Below are positions 32,011-42,335 of a stretch of DNA of 64,000 nt, in pieces. Each line of letters begins with the position of its first letter. Positions within the stretch are counted from its first letter, which is position 1. The notes beneath the pieces are model-generated. The model did no database searches, was not told the origin of the DNA, and was given only the letters and a program-made list of their open reading frames with translations. Source of the stretch: Charina bottae. Its lineage: Eukaryota > Chordata > Lepidosauria > Squamata > Charinaidae. The stretch covers positions 27,063,001 to 27,127,000 of the forward strand of contig JALMGJ010000012.1 in the NCBI GenBank assembly GCA_023362775.1, given 5' to 3'. The position numbers were made by a program, and so were the translations under genes.

Positions 32011-32232
32011 CAGTGGTTCTTAAACTGAGGATAATCCCGCCATGGGGGTAATTTGGACATATTTTGAGGGTAATGGAGCAATTTGTAATTGCTAGTTTGT
32101 GAGTTGTGGGTCCAGTTTGTCGCCGCTGCTGCTGAGACACTTGTGTAAAATAAGTCTGTTTTTGTGGGGAATAATGACATTCTTCAAGACTGGGAAAAGG
32201 GGTAATTGGGTCAAACAGTTCAAGAATGACTG
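32011..32232. mobile_element. Short hAT element adjoining the MITE
   Basis: Starts CAGTGGTTCTTAAACTG and ends CAGTTCAAGAATGACTG, imperfect inverted repeats. Left flank TTCTAGGG and right flank TTTTAGGA (6 of 8 identical) suggest an older insertion at the same target. Confidence 0.6.
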
Positions 32233-32240
32233 TTTTAGGA

Positions 32241-32955
32241 AGATATCATGAAAGATGTTTTGCCAAAGCAAGGTCTGCTGAAGCAGCGGGACCAAGCAAC
32301 AAATGAGATCCATTGCTCTTGGCTAAAAAAGTTCTTAGAAAGCAGCACCAATTTTGAGAAATTGCATTATAACCTGTATGATAGAAATCTTAAGATTATT
32401 TGCCCTAGAATAAAATACAGTTTATTAAGGAAATTATGTAGAAAAAATGTATATATTCAGATTGTTACATATTTACAGTGGATGTATCTTCTCCATGTTC
32501 GGGGAGAAAGAAATATCCAAAATCTGTGCTCCACAGCTGCCTTTAAAAAAAATCATTCATGAAAAAAATGCTGGAACTGAATCATATATGCAAATATGTG
32601 GTGCTGGCATGAATCAGATTTAAACTTATCTACATGTTGTTCATGAAAAAAGGTAGACATTTTGGAACGGAGCCTGAGAATGATTTGTATTTATTTTAGA
32701 AAGTGTGTATTGCTTATATACCTCTCAAACTATTTTTGTCTCAATGATAAACTAGTGTCATTGATTTCTTGGCTAGGCAGGCTTTTTTTCAGCTTTTGAC
32801 GGCTGTTTAATAAAGCCTTAAAAAGAAAAAAAAGGGGGGGGGAAGTATTGTTGAATGCTTTTGAATTGATGAGGGTTAGGTCACGTTGACACTGTGCATT
32901 CTAGAAAGATGATGGAGAATGGAGATGGGAATGAATGCAGATGCTCCTGGAGAAC
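32241..32955. other. Unassigned; G run near 32835
   Basis: AT-rich, no gene recognised. AAAAAAAAGGGGGGGG near 32827-32842. Confidence 0.4.
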
Positions 32956-32959
32956 CATA

Positions 32960-33475
32960 ACAGGACTCGGGGAAGTCTACTACTATTTAGACTATAACAT
33001 GGCATAGGGCCAGGGTACCTGAGGGACCGTCTCGTCCCGATGATGTCGGCCCGCCCCACCCGTGCATGCAGAGAGGGCATGCTTCGGACCCCCTCAACAA
33101 GAGAATTCCATCTAGCGGGGTCCAGGAGGCGTGCCTTCTCTGCGACAGCGCCCGCCTTAGGGAACATCTTGCCCCCGGAGGTGAGACTGGCCCCTTCACT
33201 CCTGGCCTTTCGGAAGGCCATTAAGACCTGGCTCTGCCACCTGGCCTGGGACAACGGAGGCGGTAGTGCCTCCTGGGGTTGGCTGCCCCCGTAGCAATAT
33301 GATCTGTGCTACGGTCCCCAATCCATCTTGGATTTTATTTATTTTATATTGGATATATTTTATATATCTTCTATTTTGTATAGTTTTTAAATTTTTAAAT
33401 TTTAATTATTGTAACCCGCCCAGAGTCCCTTGCATGGGAGATGGGCGGGGAATAAATTAAATAAATAAACATCAA
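32960..33475 (+). mobile_element. L2-like LINE 3' end
   Basis: The plus-strand translation includes LRTPSTREFHLAGSRRRAF, ALGNILPPEVRLAPSL and LAFRKAIKTWLCHLAW, the C-terminal blocks of an L2-type polyprotein. A 3' UTR follows with GTAACCCGCCCAGAGTCCC and the AATAAATTAAATAAATAAA tail. 5'-truncated. Confidence 0.8.
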
Positions 33476-34392
33476 AATAAAAATTCCATCGTCCGCATTC
33501 TTAAGGGGGGACACGATTGCATAGAGCAGAGTATTCCCAAATGGGTCATCCTAGGAAACTGTATTGTGTGACCGAATGCTCTCCAGCAAGGGGGAGTGTG
33601 TGCCTCTGGGTGCGCCTGGGTGGAAAGTGAGATGGGCTAGATCTATAAATAATTCATATGTGGTGTTAGCACAGTGGTGCCGCAACAACTTGGAAGATTA
33701 TCTCCGCGCTTCCGATCATTGTCCAGCTGAGAAGGGTGGCTGGCATTTTCAAAAGACTTTATTAAGGCTGAAAGAAATGAGCGTTCCGTGTATGTAAGCA
33801 AGATCTTATCTATTGTAAAGTGGATCTCTCTCTCTCTCTTGGGTGGCATGCAACTGTAGGTCAATATCTCTACTCTCTACAATATCCCTACTCTCAGTTG
33901 ATAATGGCTGACTGGGGAATTCTGGGAGTTGAAGTCCAGACATCTCAAAGGTGCCAAGGTTGGGAAACACTGCTCTGTTCTAAACTAGTCCTCTGCTATG
34001 CTAGTTAATTGGTTATTACTCTAGGACAGGAGGAGGTCTCAATTTTTTTCAGGATGAGAATCTGTTAGTTAAAAAGCAATTCCTGGAACCCTTGATCAAG
34101 AGGCCAAACTTTAGTGGTAAAAAATTGGCTGTGTTTGAGGGAACTTTTATTTGTTTATTTGCTTGTTTGTTTATTGCCCATAATTTCTCATGGAGCCCCA
34201 TCAAAGTATTATGGAACCCTAACATAGTTTGGGGAAAAAAAGCTCTAGAACACTTAATGTTTTTTTTTTTTTGGCTTTATTTTGGGAAAATAAAGGATTG
34301 ATTTTCTTTATAGTGAGTTTCTATTTCTGACAGTATTTCCATCAGTTTGGGTCTTGGAAAAGCCAAGTCTAAAATAAATCTAGTAGGTTTAC
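33476..34392. other. Mostly unassigned; half hAT MITE at 33909-33972
   Basis: 33909-33972 reads CTGACTGGGGAATTCTGGGA through AAGGTTGGGAAACACTG, one arm of the palindromic hAT family. Otherwise no repeat or gene. Confidence 0.5.
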
Positions 34393-34605
34393 TCTAGAAA
34401 CCAGGAGTCTGTGAGTTCTAGTCCCGCCTTAGGCATGAAAGCCAGCTGGGTGACCTTGGGCCATTCACTCTCTCTCAGCCCAACTCACCTCACAGGGTGG
34501 TTGTTGTGGGGAAAATAGGAGGAGGAAGGAGTATTAGGTATGTTCGCCGCCTTGAGTTATTTATAAAAATAATAAAGGCGGGACAAAAAAAATTAAATAA
34601 ATAAA
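34393..34605 (+). mobile_element. CORE-SINE/MIR-like element, single unit
   Basis: Reads GAGTTCTAGTCCCGCCTTAG, GTGACCTTGGGCCATTCACT, GCCTTGAGTTATTTATAAAA, with an A-rich tail. Head truncated. No tandem array in this copy. Confidence 0.8.
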
Positions 34606-35789
34606 TAATTGTCCTCCTGCCCCTCTAGGCATAGTCACCTCCAGAATTAGTCCTATATGAGAATGTGCCAACCTATTCTGAATCGCTGGTGGGCAGGGCG
34701 TACATCTGAAACTTTCTCAAGAATCAATAGCACTTTCTTCATGAGCAGGCTGTTGAAGAGAAGACCAATGTTCCTTTCTGGTTCTATCCCTCAAGGAAAA
34801 CAATGGGCTTCTAAACAAAGGGAAGGGATGGAGGTCTACCACGTGATGATTGTATATATCCAGCATTAAAAGACATCCCTCTGACTTTATGCTCAGTAGT
34901 AAAATGAAGGCATGTGGCATTGGAAAACTCAAAGTTAATATGGTACCTGTAGAATTACTAGATCGGAAGAAACGAGCATTACAGCCATGCAGTTCTGAAT
35001 TAATGGTGTTCAAGATTTATAACTGGAGAAGAGGGAAAAGGAGATTGCTTGGAGTGTGGAAACTTAAAGTTAAGTTGGGAGGGATGAAAAGACCACAGAG
35101 TTGTTGGGTGTGTGGGGATTTGGTCATCCAACAGTTGGGAGAGAAACAAGGGTAGAGGGGATTAGTTGGGTGGGTGTGAATTATTTGTTCCAATGGCATT
35201 CATTCCAGACTCCAGGGTATAGTGAAGCTGTTTTCATGGTACCACAAATACACACTCTGTTGTTAACTCTAAATAATTGCTGATGAACCCAGTGCTTAAA
35301 GAGTTTAAACACTACACCTACACTGTGTGGAGAGTATAGTAAACTTAAGATAGTCTTTCTTTTTCTCCCTCTTGTTCCTGCACCTGCATGAACAGCTGCT
35401 TCAGCTGAAGTGCTTGGGCGGACCAGCAATTAACAGGCTTTGGCAAGATCCCAGATCCCACTGAGTCTTTCAGCCCACGGGGCTACTGTGTGCTGCTGTC
35501 TACCCCATACTCGCAGGCAGGGAAAGGAAGTATGGAAGAAGCATGGAATCCATCCTTAAATTTGACCCTGTTGTGTATCCTGCCAGTGGGTGGCAAACTA
35601 GGAAACAAAAGAAAATCATCATATGCTGGTTCTAAATCGTCCAGATTAAGAAGGCAGCCCTGAGATTTCACTGAGAAAAGTGTGGGATTCAATTAAAAAA
35701 AGGATGTAAAAGAATCACCTGGTCATTCCAGGAAGTGGATCTGGAGAGTCAGTGGCTCTGTTGACAGCCCCAATCTGGTGTCACCATGC
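34606..35789. other. Unassigned, no gene recognised
   Basis: No repeat or gene recognised. Confidence 0.4.
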
Positions 35790-36107
35790 TAGGCCACATT
35801 ATGTAGGGAGACGCCACACTTGTCGATCGGAAGGTTGGTGGTTTGAGACCCTAGTGCCACGTGACGGAGAGCTCCCGCACTCGCCCCAGCTCTTGCCAAC
35901 CTAGCAATTCGAAAGCATGCAAATGCAAGTAGATAAATAGGTACCACTTCGGTGGGAAGGTAAAAGCATTCTGCGTGCGTCATGCCGGCCACATGACCAT
36001 GGAAGCGTCTTTGGACAGCGCTGGCTCTTCGGCTAACAAACGGAGACGAGCACCGGCCCCTAGAGTCGGACACGACTGTGCAGGGGAAACCTTTACCTTT
36101 ACCTTTT
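35790..36107 (+). mobile_element. Sauria-type SINE with degenerate head
   Basis: The head is eroded (TTGTCGATCGGAAGGTTGG, GGTTTGAGACCC where the B box should be). The body and AGAGTCGGACACGACT tail with CCTTTACCTTTACCTTT are clear. An older copy than the one at 21926. Confidence 0.8.
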
Positions 36108-36109
36108 AC

Positions 36110-37290
36110 AGGGAATTCATCTCATTCCCCTGAAATTACAAGAATAATATGCCATTATTTTATTCTTTAAAATAAATTCATAGAAAAAGCACCAGGCTGG
36201 AAATCTACCCCCAAATAAACAACGGTATTGGCAGTAGAGGCCAGTGTATCTGGTCCCCAAATAAACAAGTATATTGACAGTAGGATAAGACAGCTGCGTA
36301 AAAAAACTGGAAAACAATGACTTCTTCATCCTCTGGCCTAAATTTGCTAAGACAACTCTAGCTTTATTTCTATGCCCTGTCCTCCTTTGGAGGTAGCATC
36401 AGATAACCAACCAGTTCCAAAACAGGTTCTTCAAAGTCCAAAGTTCTCCAGGGCCAGCATCAGGCAAACACAACATTTCCTCAAGTTATCATCGGCAGCC
36501 CAATTAAGCAAATTAATTAAACTTCCCTGCCAACTTTTACCGTTTGGAAACTGGGGCGCATCCCTGGCCCTTTGAGCCATGCGATTGTGACAGCCGTCTC
36601 ATCCAGAAAGCGATAGATTCTTTTGCAACACAATGTACATGGGGGCGATTTAGATTTCTAGGGGAGTTTAAATGTTAGGAGGAAAAAAACAGATGCCATA
36701 AAAAAAAAAAAAAGAAACGGAGAGAGAAAAAGGGCTGGCAGTATTCAGAAACCTTGGTCAGATGAGGCTACAAAAAAACGGGATCTGTGGAGGTGCACAA
36801 TTTGGACAACAGACATGTTTCATTTGGGGCACTTAGCTCTTCCAGGTGTCTGCATTAAAATACTGTCCCCCAGTCTTAGAACTGGCAGAAAATTAAGCCA
36901 ACATAAATGATGCTGTTTCTATTGCCCATCCCAATCCTGCCCCAGGAACAAGAAGGGTGAATGTGCTTCATTTCCTGTCCCTCAAAGCACCAATGGCTAG
37001 CAAGGAAGAGCTACCAGTTACTCTCCTTGGTCCAGGGTTGGGGATTTTGACATTAACAGCAAACCTTCTTCCTGCCCTGGGTGACAAAACCTCTGATGAT
37101 AGCCAGAAACAGCTAGTTTCACCATCATATCCCCCAGAGGGATTCTTTTCAAATTTTTATAGCACTGTTCAATTGAAAATCAGATCATTCAAGTTTGGAG
37201 CAGATGGACCAACATCTTAAATTAGGTGGTGGATTTGTATGGGACTCTTTTGGCGGTCTTTTTTTGTTTAATGAACACACTGAGCATAGT
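36110..37290. other. Unassigned, no gene recognised
   Basis: No gene recognised. Poly-A run near 36700. Confidence 0.4.
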
Positions 37291-37298
37291 TTCCAGAT

Positions 37299-37404
37299 CA
37301 GTGTTTTTCAACCTTATCAACTTTAAGATGTGTGGACTTCAACACCCAGAATTCTGGGTGTTGAAGTCCATACATCTTAAAGTTGCTGAGGTTGAGAAAC
37401 ACTG
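37299..37404. mobile_element. Palindromic hAT MITE with 8-bp TSD (7/8)
   Basis: 106-bp palindrome with central CCCAGAATTCTGGG. Flanks TTCCAGAT (37291-37298) and TTCTAGAT (37405-37412). Confidence 0.85.
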
Positions 37405-37693
37405 TTCTAGATATATACTGTGTAACTTAAGCTATGCATTCTGCAGATTTTTTAAAAGGGGTAATTCTGTCTGAAACCTTACCAATTTATCTAAATTTAG
37501 CCATTTATTCAGGATAACACCTTCTCTGAATTAGACAAATGTTGCTACATGCTGTTAACATTTTCCCCATTTTTAAGTAACAAAACAATCCCTGTTGATT
37601 GTAATAAAAAGAAAATGTGAGAGCTTGTGCTTTTACTCTCCTTTCAATTCATTTTAGATGCCAAAAAAAATCTGAACTACTTTGAAAGCAAGC

Positions 37694-38108
37694 TTGTAAG
37701 GTGACTCAGTTTTGTTATTCCTTATTTTGCCGAGAAGGGAGACTGAGGCTTGGAGAGAGTGGCTTGCTTGCATGGTTCCAGTAGGCCAGGGGTGGGCAAC
37801 GTCAGGCCTGCGGGCCATATAAGGCCCGCGGGACTCCTGCCCGCAAACCCCACCCCTTCCATACAATTGGCTCCCGCCCACAAACCCCGCCCCCCAGTGC
37901 TTGTGATTGGCTCCCGCCCGCAAACTCTGGTCCCCAGTCCGCAGAAATCCCAGAAACCCCGCCCCCCACCCCCCCGGTCCCCGGTTATAAATATCCAAAT
38001 GGCCCTTGACAGAAAAAGGTTCCCCACCCCTGCAGTAGGCAGATATAAGCAAGCCTCAGTTTCCCTTATCCACAGAACAATGGATAATAAAACTGAGTCA
38101 CCTTACAA
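37694..38108. repeat. Imperfect inverted repeat interrupted by a hAT
   Basis: The left arm starts TTGTAAGGTGACTCAGTTTT and the right arm ends AAAACTGAGTCACCTTACAA, with matching AGCAAGCC/GGCTTGCT inner parts. The hAT at 37787-38032 lies in the middle. The arms contain GCCTCAGTTTCCCTTATC, reminiscent of old MIR-type sequence. Confidence 0.6.
37787..38032. mobile_element. Non-autonomous hAT, 246 bp, 8-bp TSD, GC-box/CCAAT repeats
   Basis: Starts CAGGGGTGGGCAACG and ends GGTTCCCCACCCCTG, with a perfect duplication CAGTAGGC (37779-37786 and 38033-38040). On the minus strand the interior has GGCGGGGTTTGTGGGCGGGA followed by GCCAAT, the module also found in three other hATs here. Confidence 0.9.
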
Positions 38109-38109
38109 T

Positions 38110-38997
38110 TTTGCTTTCGGAAGGGCAATTTGTTTCAAACATGGTGGAAAACCTCTTTCAAATATTCAACTTTCACATATTCTTATGTGATCGTGCTGAA
38201 GTGAGCAAAGTAAGTCCTCATGTGGGCCTTGGACCAAAGCATCCACAACTCTGTTTCTACATCTTAAATTATGTGGTTAGAAGCCAATCTAATGTCCTTC
38301 AGAGATTCATGGGACTACATCTCCCAGAATTCCTCAGCCAGTAGAACCATCTTGAAACGACTCTCTAAAATTCTTCCAACCCCGAATTGCTGTAGTTTCT
38401 TCTGCCAATGCTGCCCACGATGATCCTTCTTGAGCCTTTCTAAGGAGGCTGACTTTTTTTGAGATTGTGACCAAGTGGTCTTCCTCTTTAATTATTGTTG
38501 CCACTGCTTTTAATCGATTGCACTTAGCAAGAAGTTATCTTCTAGGTAAAATATTTTTTTAATATGTAATAGGCCTGTGCAAGGCTGATTCCAAAAAGGT
38601 GCTTCAGAGCCAGGGGTGTCCACAGGGATGGGTCAAAATCTGCAGAAGAGCAGGTGCAGTGTCACAACTGAAGCTCTCCCTCCTTTGTACATGTGTGCTG
38701 ATTAATGTACGCTGCCCCCAACTTGCAGATTTTAACCCTTCAGAGTGCAGGGCCTATCAACAGCTGTATGTGTTTCCAGGTTTGTACAGTTTAGGATTCC
38801 AGTCGCAAGATCCATATTCCCAAGGGATGCTTTTCAGGATTGAAATCCTATGCACTCCATAGCCCTAATGGGTAATCCGTTAATATGTGTAATTCATCCC
38901 CACATTTCTTTTTGTTGGCTTTCCTTTTTCTTCACTTTCTTGTTTAAGTTTGCATCTTTTTTTCCCTTGGATGTCTGGCTTGTTCAGTTAAAAAATA
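38110..38997. other. Unassigned, no gene recognised
   Basis: A short MITE-like phrase GGGACTACATCTCCCAGAAT lies near 38310. Otherwise nothing recognised. Confidence 0.4.
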
Positions 38998-39005
38998 CCC
39001 TACGG

Positions 39006-39313
39006 CAGGGGTACCCAACCTTTTTGGCACCAGGGACCGGTCGTGGAAGACAATTTTTCCACAGACCGGTGGTGGGTGGGTTTGCAGGCAGGAGACAATC
39101 GCGTGGACTGGGGGGCGGGGTTTGCAGGCTGGAGCCAATTGCGCGGACCGGGGGGGCAGGGTTTGCAGGAGGGAGCCAATCGTGTGGATGGGGGGTGGGG
39201 TTTGCAGGCGGGAGCTAATCGCGCAGACCACTACCACTCACCTGCTGTGAGGCCCACTTCCTAACAGGCCGCAGCCCACTAGTGGGCCACGGCCCACAGG
39301 TTGGGGACCCCTG
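39006..39313. mobile_element. Non-autonomous hAT, 308 bp, internal GC-box/CCAAT repeats
   Basis: Starts CAGGGGTACCCAACCTTTTT and ends GGTTGGGGACCCCTG. Flanks CCCTACGG and CTCTACGG (7/8). Four internal units with GGGTTTGCAGG... and CAATCGCG/CAATTGCG. Same family as 13174-13423 but with more units. Confidence 0.85.
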
Positions 39314-39321
39314 CTCTACGG

Positions 39322-40252
39322 TATAAATAGTGTGAGGAACAGAGATCTTTGATGACAAAGTGTGGTTCCAGCAACACTGTGTGGGGGGGAAAAGGAAGTA
39401 GACCCTCACCTCTGTGTGCCTTTGAAGAGACTTATATCTCATTCACCCTGCAAACTTCACACAGAATGGTTGGACCAGCTCTATCCAGCCATAAATCACT
39501 TTACAGAGGAGTAGGGACTTTATTATTATTTTTTGCATCTCACGCAGTTCTCATAAATCTGGGAGGGGGTGTCGTGTAGGCGTGCAGCCAGCTCCCAAAG
39601 GGAGTACCTGGAACAGTGGCGGGAGGGAATTTTTCTTGTGTGCATTTAAGCCTGGGTGGATGGCATTTACTGGACACTGCCCAAGTTTTGGTTTTACCTT
39701 ATCTCAGGATTGCTCTGGCTTTGGCTGATTACTGCACCCGGACACTCCTTAGAAGCCCAGGAGTTGGAGTAGCTGCTGATAGTGAAATGGGTGTGGGATT
39801 TTCAGGGGAAAATGGGAGAGGACATTCAGAAAGCAAAGTGTTTCAAAACATTCTGTATGCCTGTGTGTGTGTATCCAAGCATGTTCAACCTCTGCAATTA
39901 AAGGCAAACCTCACCCAGCTTGTTGGCATGGGGGAACATCATTAGTCATAACCGAACGGGCTGCTGATATGTCAAGAGATCTGCCTTCTACTTATTCAAA
40001 ACATGGAAAGAACTTCAGGTGGAAAGACTACTGAGCTTTTCCACTACTCTGTTCCGATCCCTCGTATATCATGTATGTAATACATAAAACCCCCAGTCTG
40101 ATGCCTTCCATACATATTGGATGTCAGCTGCATAATTCCAGTCTTCTCCAGTCTGGTGACTTATAGTAGCCTATAGTTGTCATAATGGCTGGGGATGTTG
40201 GGAATTGAAGTCTTTGTGGTATTGAGTTGCGGTATTGAGTTGAATTCACGAT
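39322..40252. other. Unassigned, no gene recognised
   Basis: No gene recognised. Confidence 0.4.
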
Positions 40253-40260
40253 ATCTAAAT

Positions 40261-40790
40261 CAGAGCTTTCCAAAATGTCTATCAAGGTTCTCAGTCATCC
40301 AGGTGGAATTGTCTGTAGCTTGAATCAGTCAACTGGATTTCTATTTTCTCAGTGGAAATGTTTTGCTCCTTATCCAAGAAGCTTCTTCAGTCCAAGAAGC
40401 TTCTTGGATAAGGAGCGAAACGTTTCCACTGAGAAAATAGAAATCCAGTTGACATGATTCAAGCTACAGACAGAGCTTTCCAAACTTTTCATGTTGGTGA
40501 CACACTTTTTAGACATGCATCATTTCGCGACACACTCTTACAGCAGGGCACAAGGCAGGCACTAGGACCTGCGCGGAATCACAGCAGGTTTGGAGGCAGC
40601 AAGGCACAAGGCAGGCACTAGGACCTGCGCGGAATCCTGGCAGGGCAGGTTTGGAGGCAGCAGGGCACAAGGCAGGCACTAGGACCTGTGTGGAATCCTG
40701 GCAGGGCTCGGAGGCAGCAGCAGCTGAGACACACCCAAACACTGCAGCCGACACACTAACGTGTCCTGACACACAGTTTGGAAAGCTCTG
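40261..40790. mobile_element. hAT with 56-bp internal repeats, interrupted by a palindromic insertion
   Basis: The outer element starts CAGAGCTTTCCAAA at 40261 and ends TTTGGAAAGCTCTG at 40790, with a perfect duplication ATCTAAAT (40253-40260 and 40791-40798). A palindromic segment (about 40275-40470) sits inside it, and the 14-bp terminus CAGAGCTTTCCAAA is present on both sides of that segment. The remaining interior has the GGCACAAGGCAGGCACTAGG repeat. Confidence 0.85.
40275..40470. repeat. Palindromic insertion inside hAT terminus
   Basis: Arms from about 40310 to 40387 and 40392 to 40470 are reverse complements with a few mismatches (GTCTGTAGCTTGAATCA / TGATTCAAGCTACAGAC; AAGAAGCTTCTT at the centre). 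It is flanked by a 14-bp direct duplication of the host element's end. Confidence 0.75.
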
Positions 40791-41003
40791 ATCTAAATCA
40801 AGGCAGCTTTTTTGAATACAGGGACTGTATTTTAAAAGCTTTAGCTACCATTGGCACAGGATTGGGAGTCTTTTGATAGCCAGGGTGAAAATGGTCAATC
40901 TGTGTTTTGGAAATGTCTCTTCTAGGGGCTTTGAGAGCTTAAATAAAATACATGCAATTAAGCCAGTCATTTAAGGGGCACCAATTTTGATTCTTATTTC
41001 CAT

Positions 41004-41123
41004 GTGGAGTCCTTGGTGCTCTCTGAGCCTTGTTGTTTTCTTGCAGACGTTTCATTGCCAGGCTAGGCAACATCTTCAGTGCGAAAAGGGAGTGGGACTT
41101 GCTCTCTGTTTATATACCCTTAT
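41004..41123 (-). mobile_element. Penelope-like fragment with 13-bp TSD
   Basis: A 120-bp insertion flanked by TTCTTATTTCCAT (40991-41003 and 41124-41136). On the minus strand it runs from GGGTATATAAACAGAGAGCA through the hammerhead-like motif to GAGAGCACCAAGGACTCCAC. Confidence 0.65.
41036..41088 (-). ncRNA. Hammerhead-ribozyme-like motif (best copy)
   Basis: Minus strand: TTTTCGCA, CTGAAGA, TTGCC-TAGCCT-GGCAA, GAAACGTC, TGCAAGAAAAC. Stem I can form from GCA/TGC plus TTTT/AAAA, stem II from 5 bp, and stem III from the self-complementary ACGT between GAAA and the cleavage-site GTC. All core nucleotides of the CUGANGA...GAAA...UH consensus are present. Confidence 0.55.
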
Positions 41124-41136
41124 TTCTTATTTCCAT

Positions 41137-42184
41137 CTCAGAAGCCCTGAAAATCACAGCTGGATTTCAGCGGTGCAACCTGATGCGGTTCTGGGGACCA
41201 TAGATGAGTGGCTGAGGACCACATGCAGACAAAGGGCCAAGGGGAACTTGTTCTTGATCTAAAATGTCCTCGTCAGTTTTTTAAAATAACAAAGATCAGG
41301 GTAGGGATTCCTGCATTTCAAATGGAAAAACTGAGTAGTAAAATAGTTTGCTCAACACTGCATGACAAGTTTATCTCACAGGCAGGAGCTCCTAGACACA
41401 GGACAGATTGCACTACAGGTGGGGGATGCTGTTTGGGGTGATCAGCCAGATTTCAAAACAGCGAAACACCACAAATAGAAAATAGGGAGTTGGACTACAG
41501 TTTTTCTGTTCGAAAAAGTTAGATTGTTGGTGTTGCTCTTGTTTTATTTGCAAATATTTCTTTAAAATAGAAAAAAAAAGGGCCACCATCCTACATTGAT
41601 TCTAACCATTCTATCACAACCACTCAACTGCTAGGCTTAAGACTTTTGGGCGCAGCACAGCGCCCCACAACAGCCTTTAAAGCAGAACTGTGTGTCTAAA
41701 TCTTATCTAATTTACCTGTGCTTCTGCTTACCAAACAGGTATTTGAGGGTTAAGAAGGCTTTTGAGAGCAGCAGTGATGAACAGCGATTAGGTTTTGGAA
41801 ATCTGATTTAAAATATCATGATATCCTACAGACTCTTTTCTAGGAACTGAACTCAGTTCTTAGCCAACAGTTTATAGGATGGGACTGGAAGCCATATTTC
41901 TACATTACTTTATTTCATTTAACTTTATTTTATTTCCTGCATTTGTTGCAGAAATTATAATTCCTTTTTTTATGGTGGGTAATGCCGTAGTATTTAGTTT
42001 CTAATGACCTGTATTTCAAGTCTAGATTTAAGAATTAGAACAACCATATCTGGGCTGCAAAACCTGGATGATTGCTAGATGGTAGCAAAGAATTTGGGGT
42101 GGGGGTGGTGCTTCTGTGTATCTTCTGCTGCCACTTAAGTCATCATTTGGATTTTTGCAACCCAGATAGATAATATTTTTGAAT
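41137..42184. other. Unassigned, no gene recognised
   Basis: No repeat or gene recognised. Confidence 0.4.
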
Positions 42185-42192
42185 GTCTACAC

Positions 42193-42327
42193 CAGTGTTT
42201 CTCAGCTTTGGCCACTTTAAGCTGGGTGGACTTCAACGCCTGGAATTCCCCAGCCAGCATGGCTGGCTGGGGAATTCTGGGAGTTGAAGTCCACCCAGTT
42301 TAAAGTGGCCAAAGCTGAGAAACCCTG
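42193..42327. mobile_element. Palindromic hAT MITE with 8-bp TSD (7/8)
   Basis: 135-bp palindrome from CAGTGTTTCTCAGCTTTGG to GCTGAGAAACCCTG, flanked by GTCTACAC and GGCTACAC. Confidence 0.85.
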
Positions 42328-42335
42328 GGCTACAC

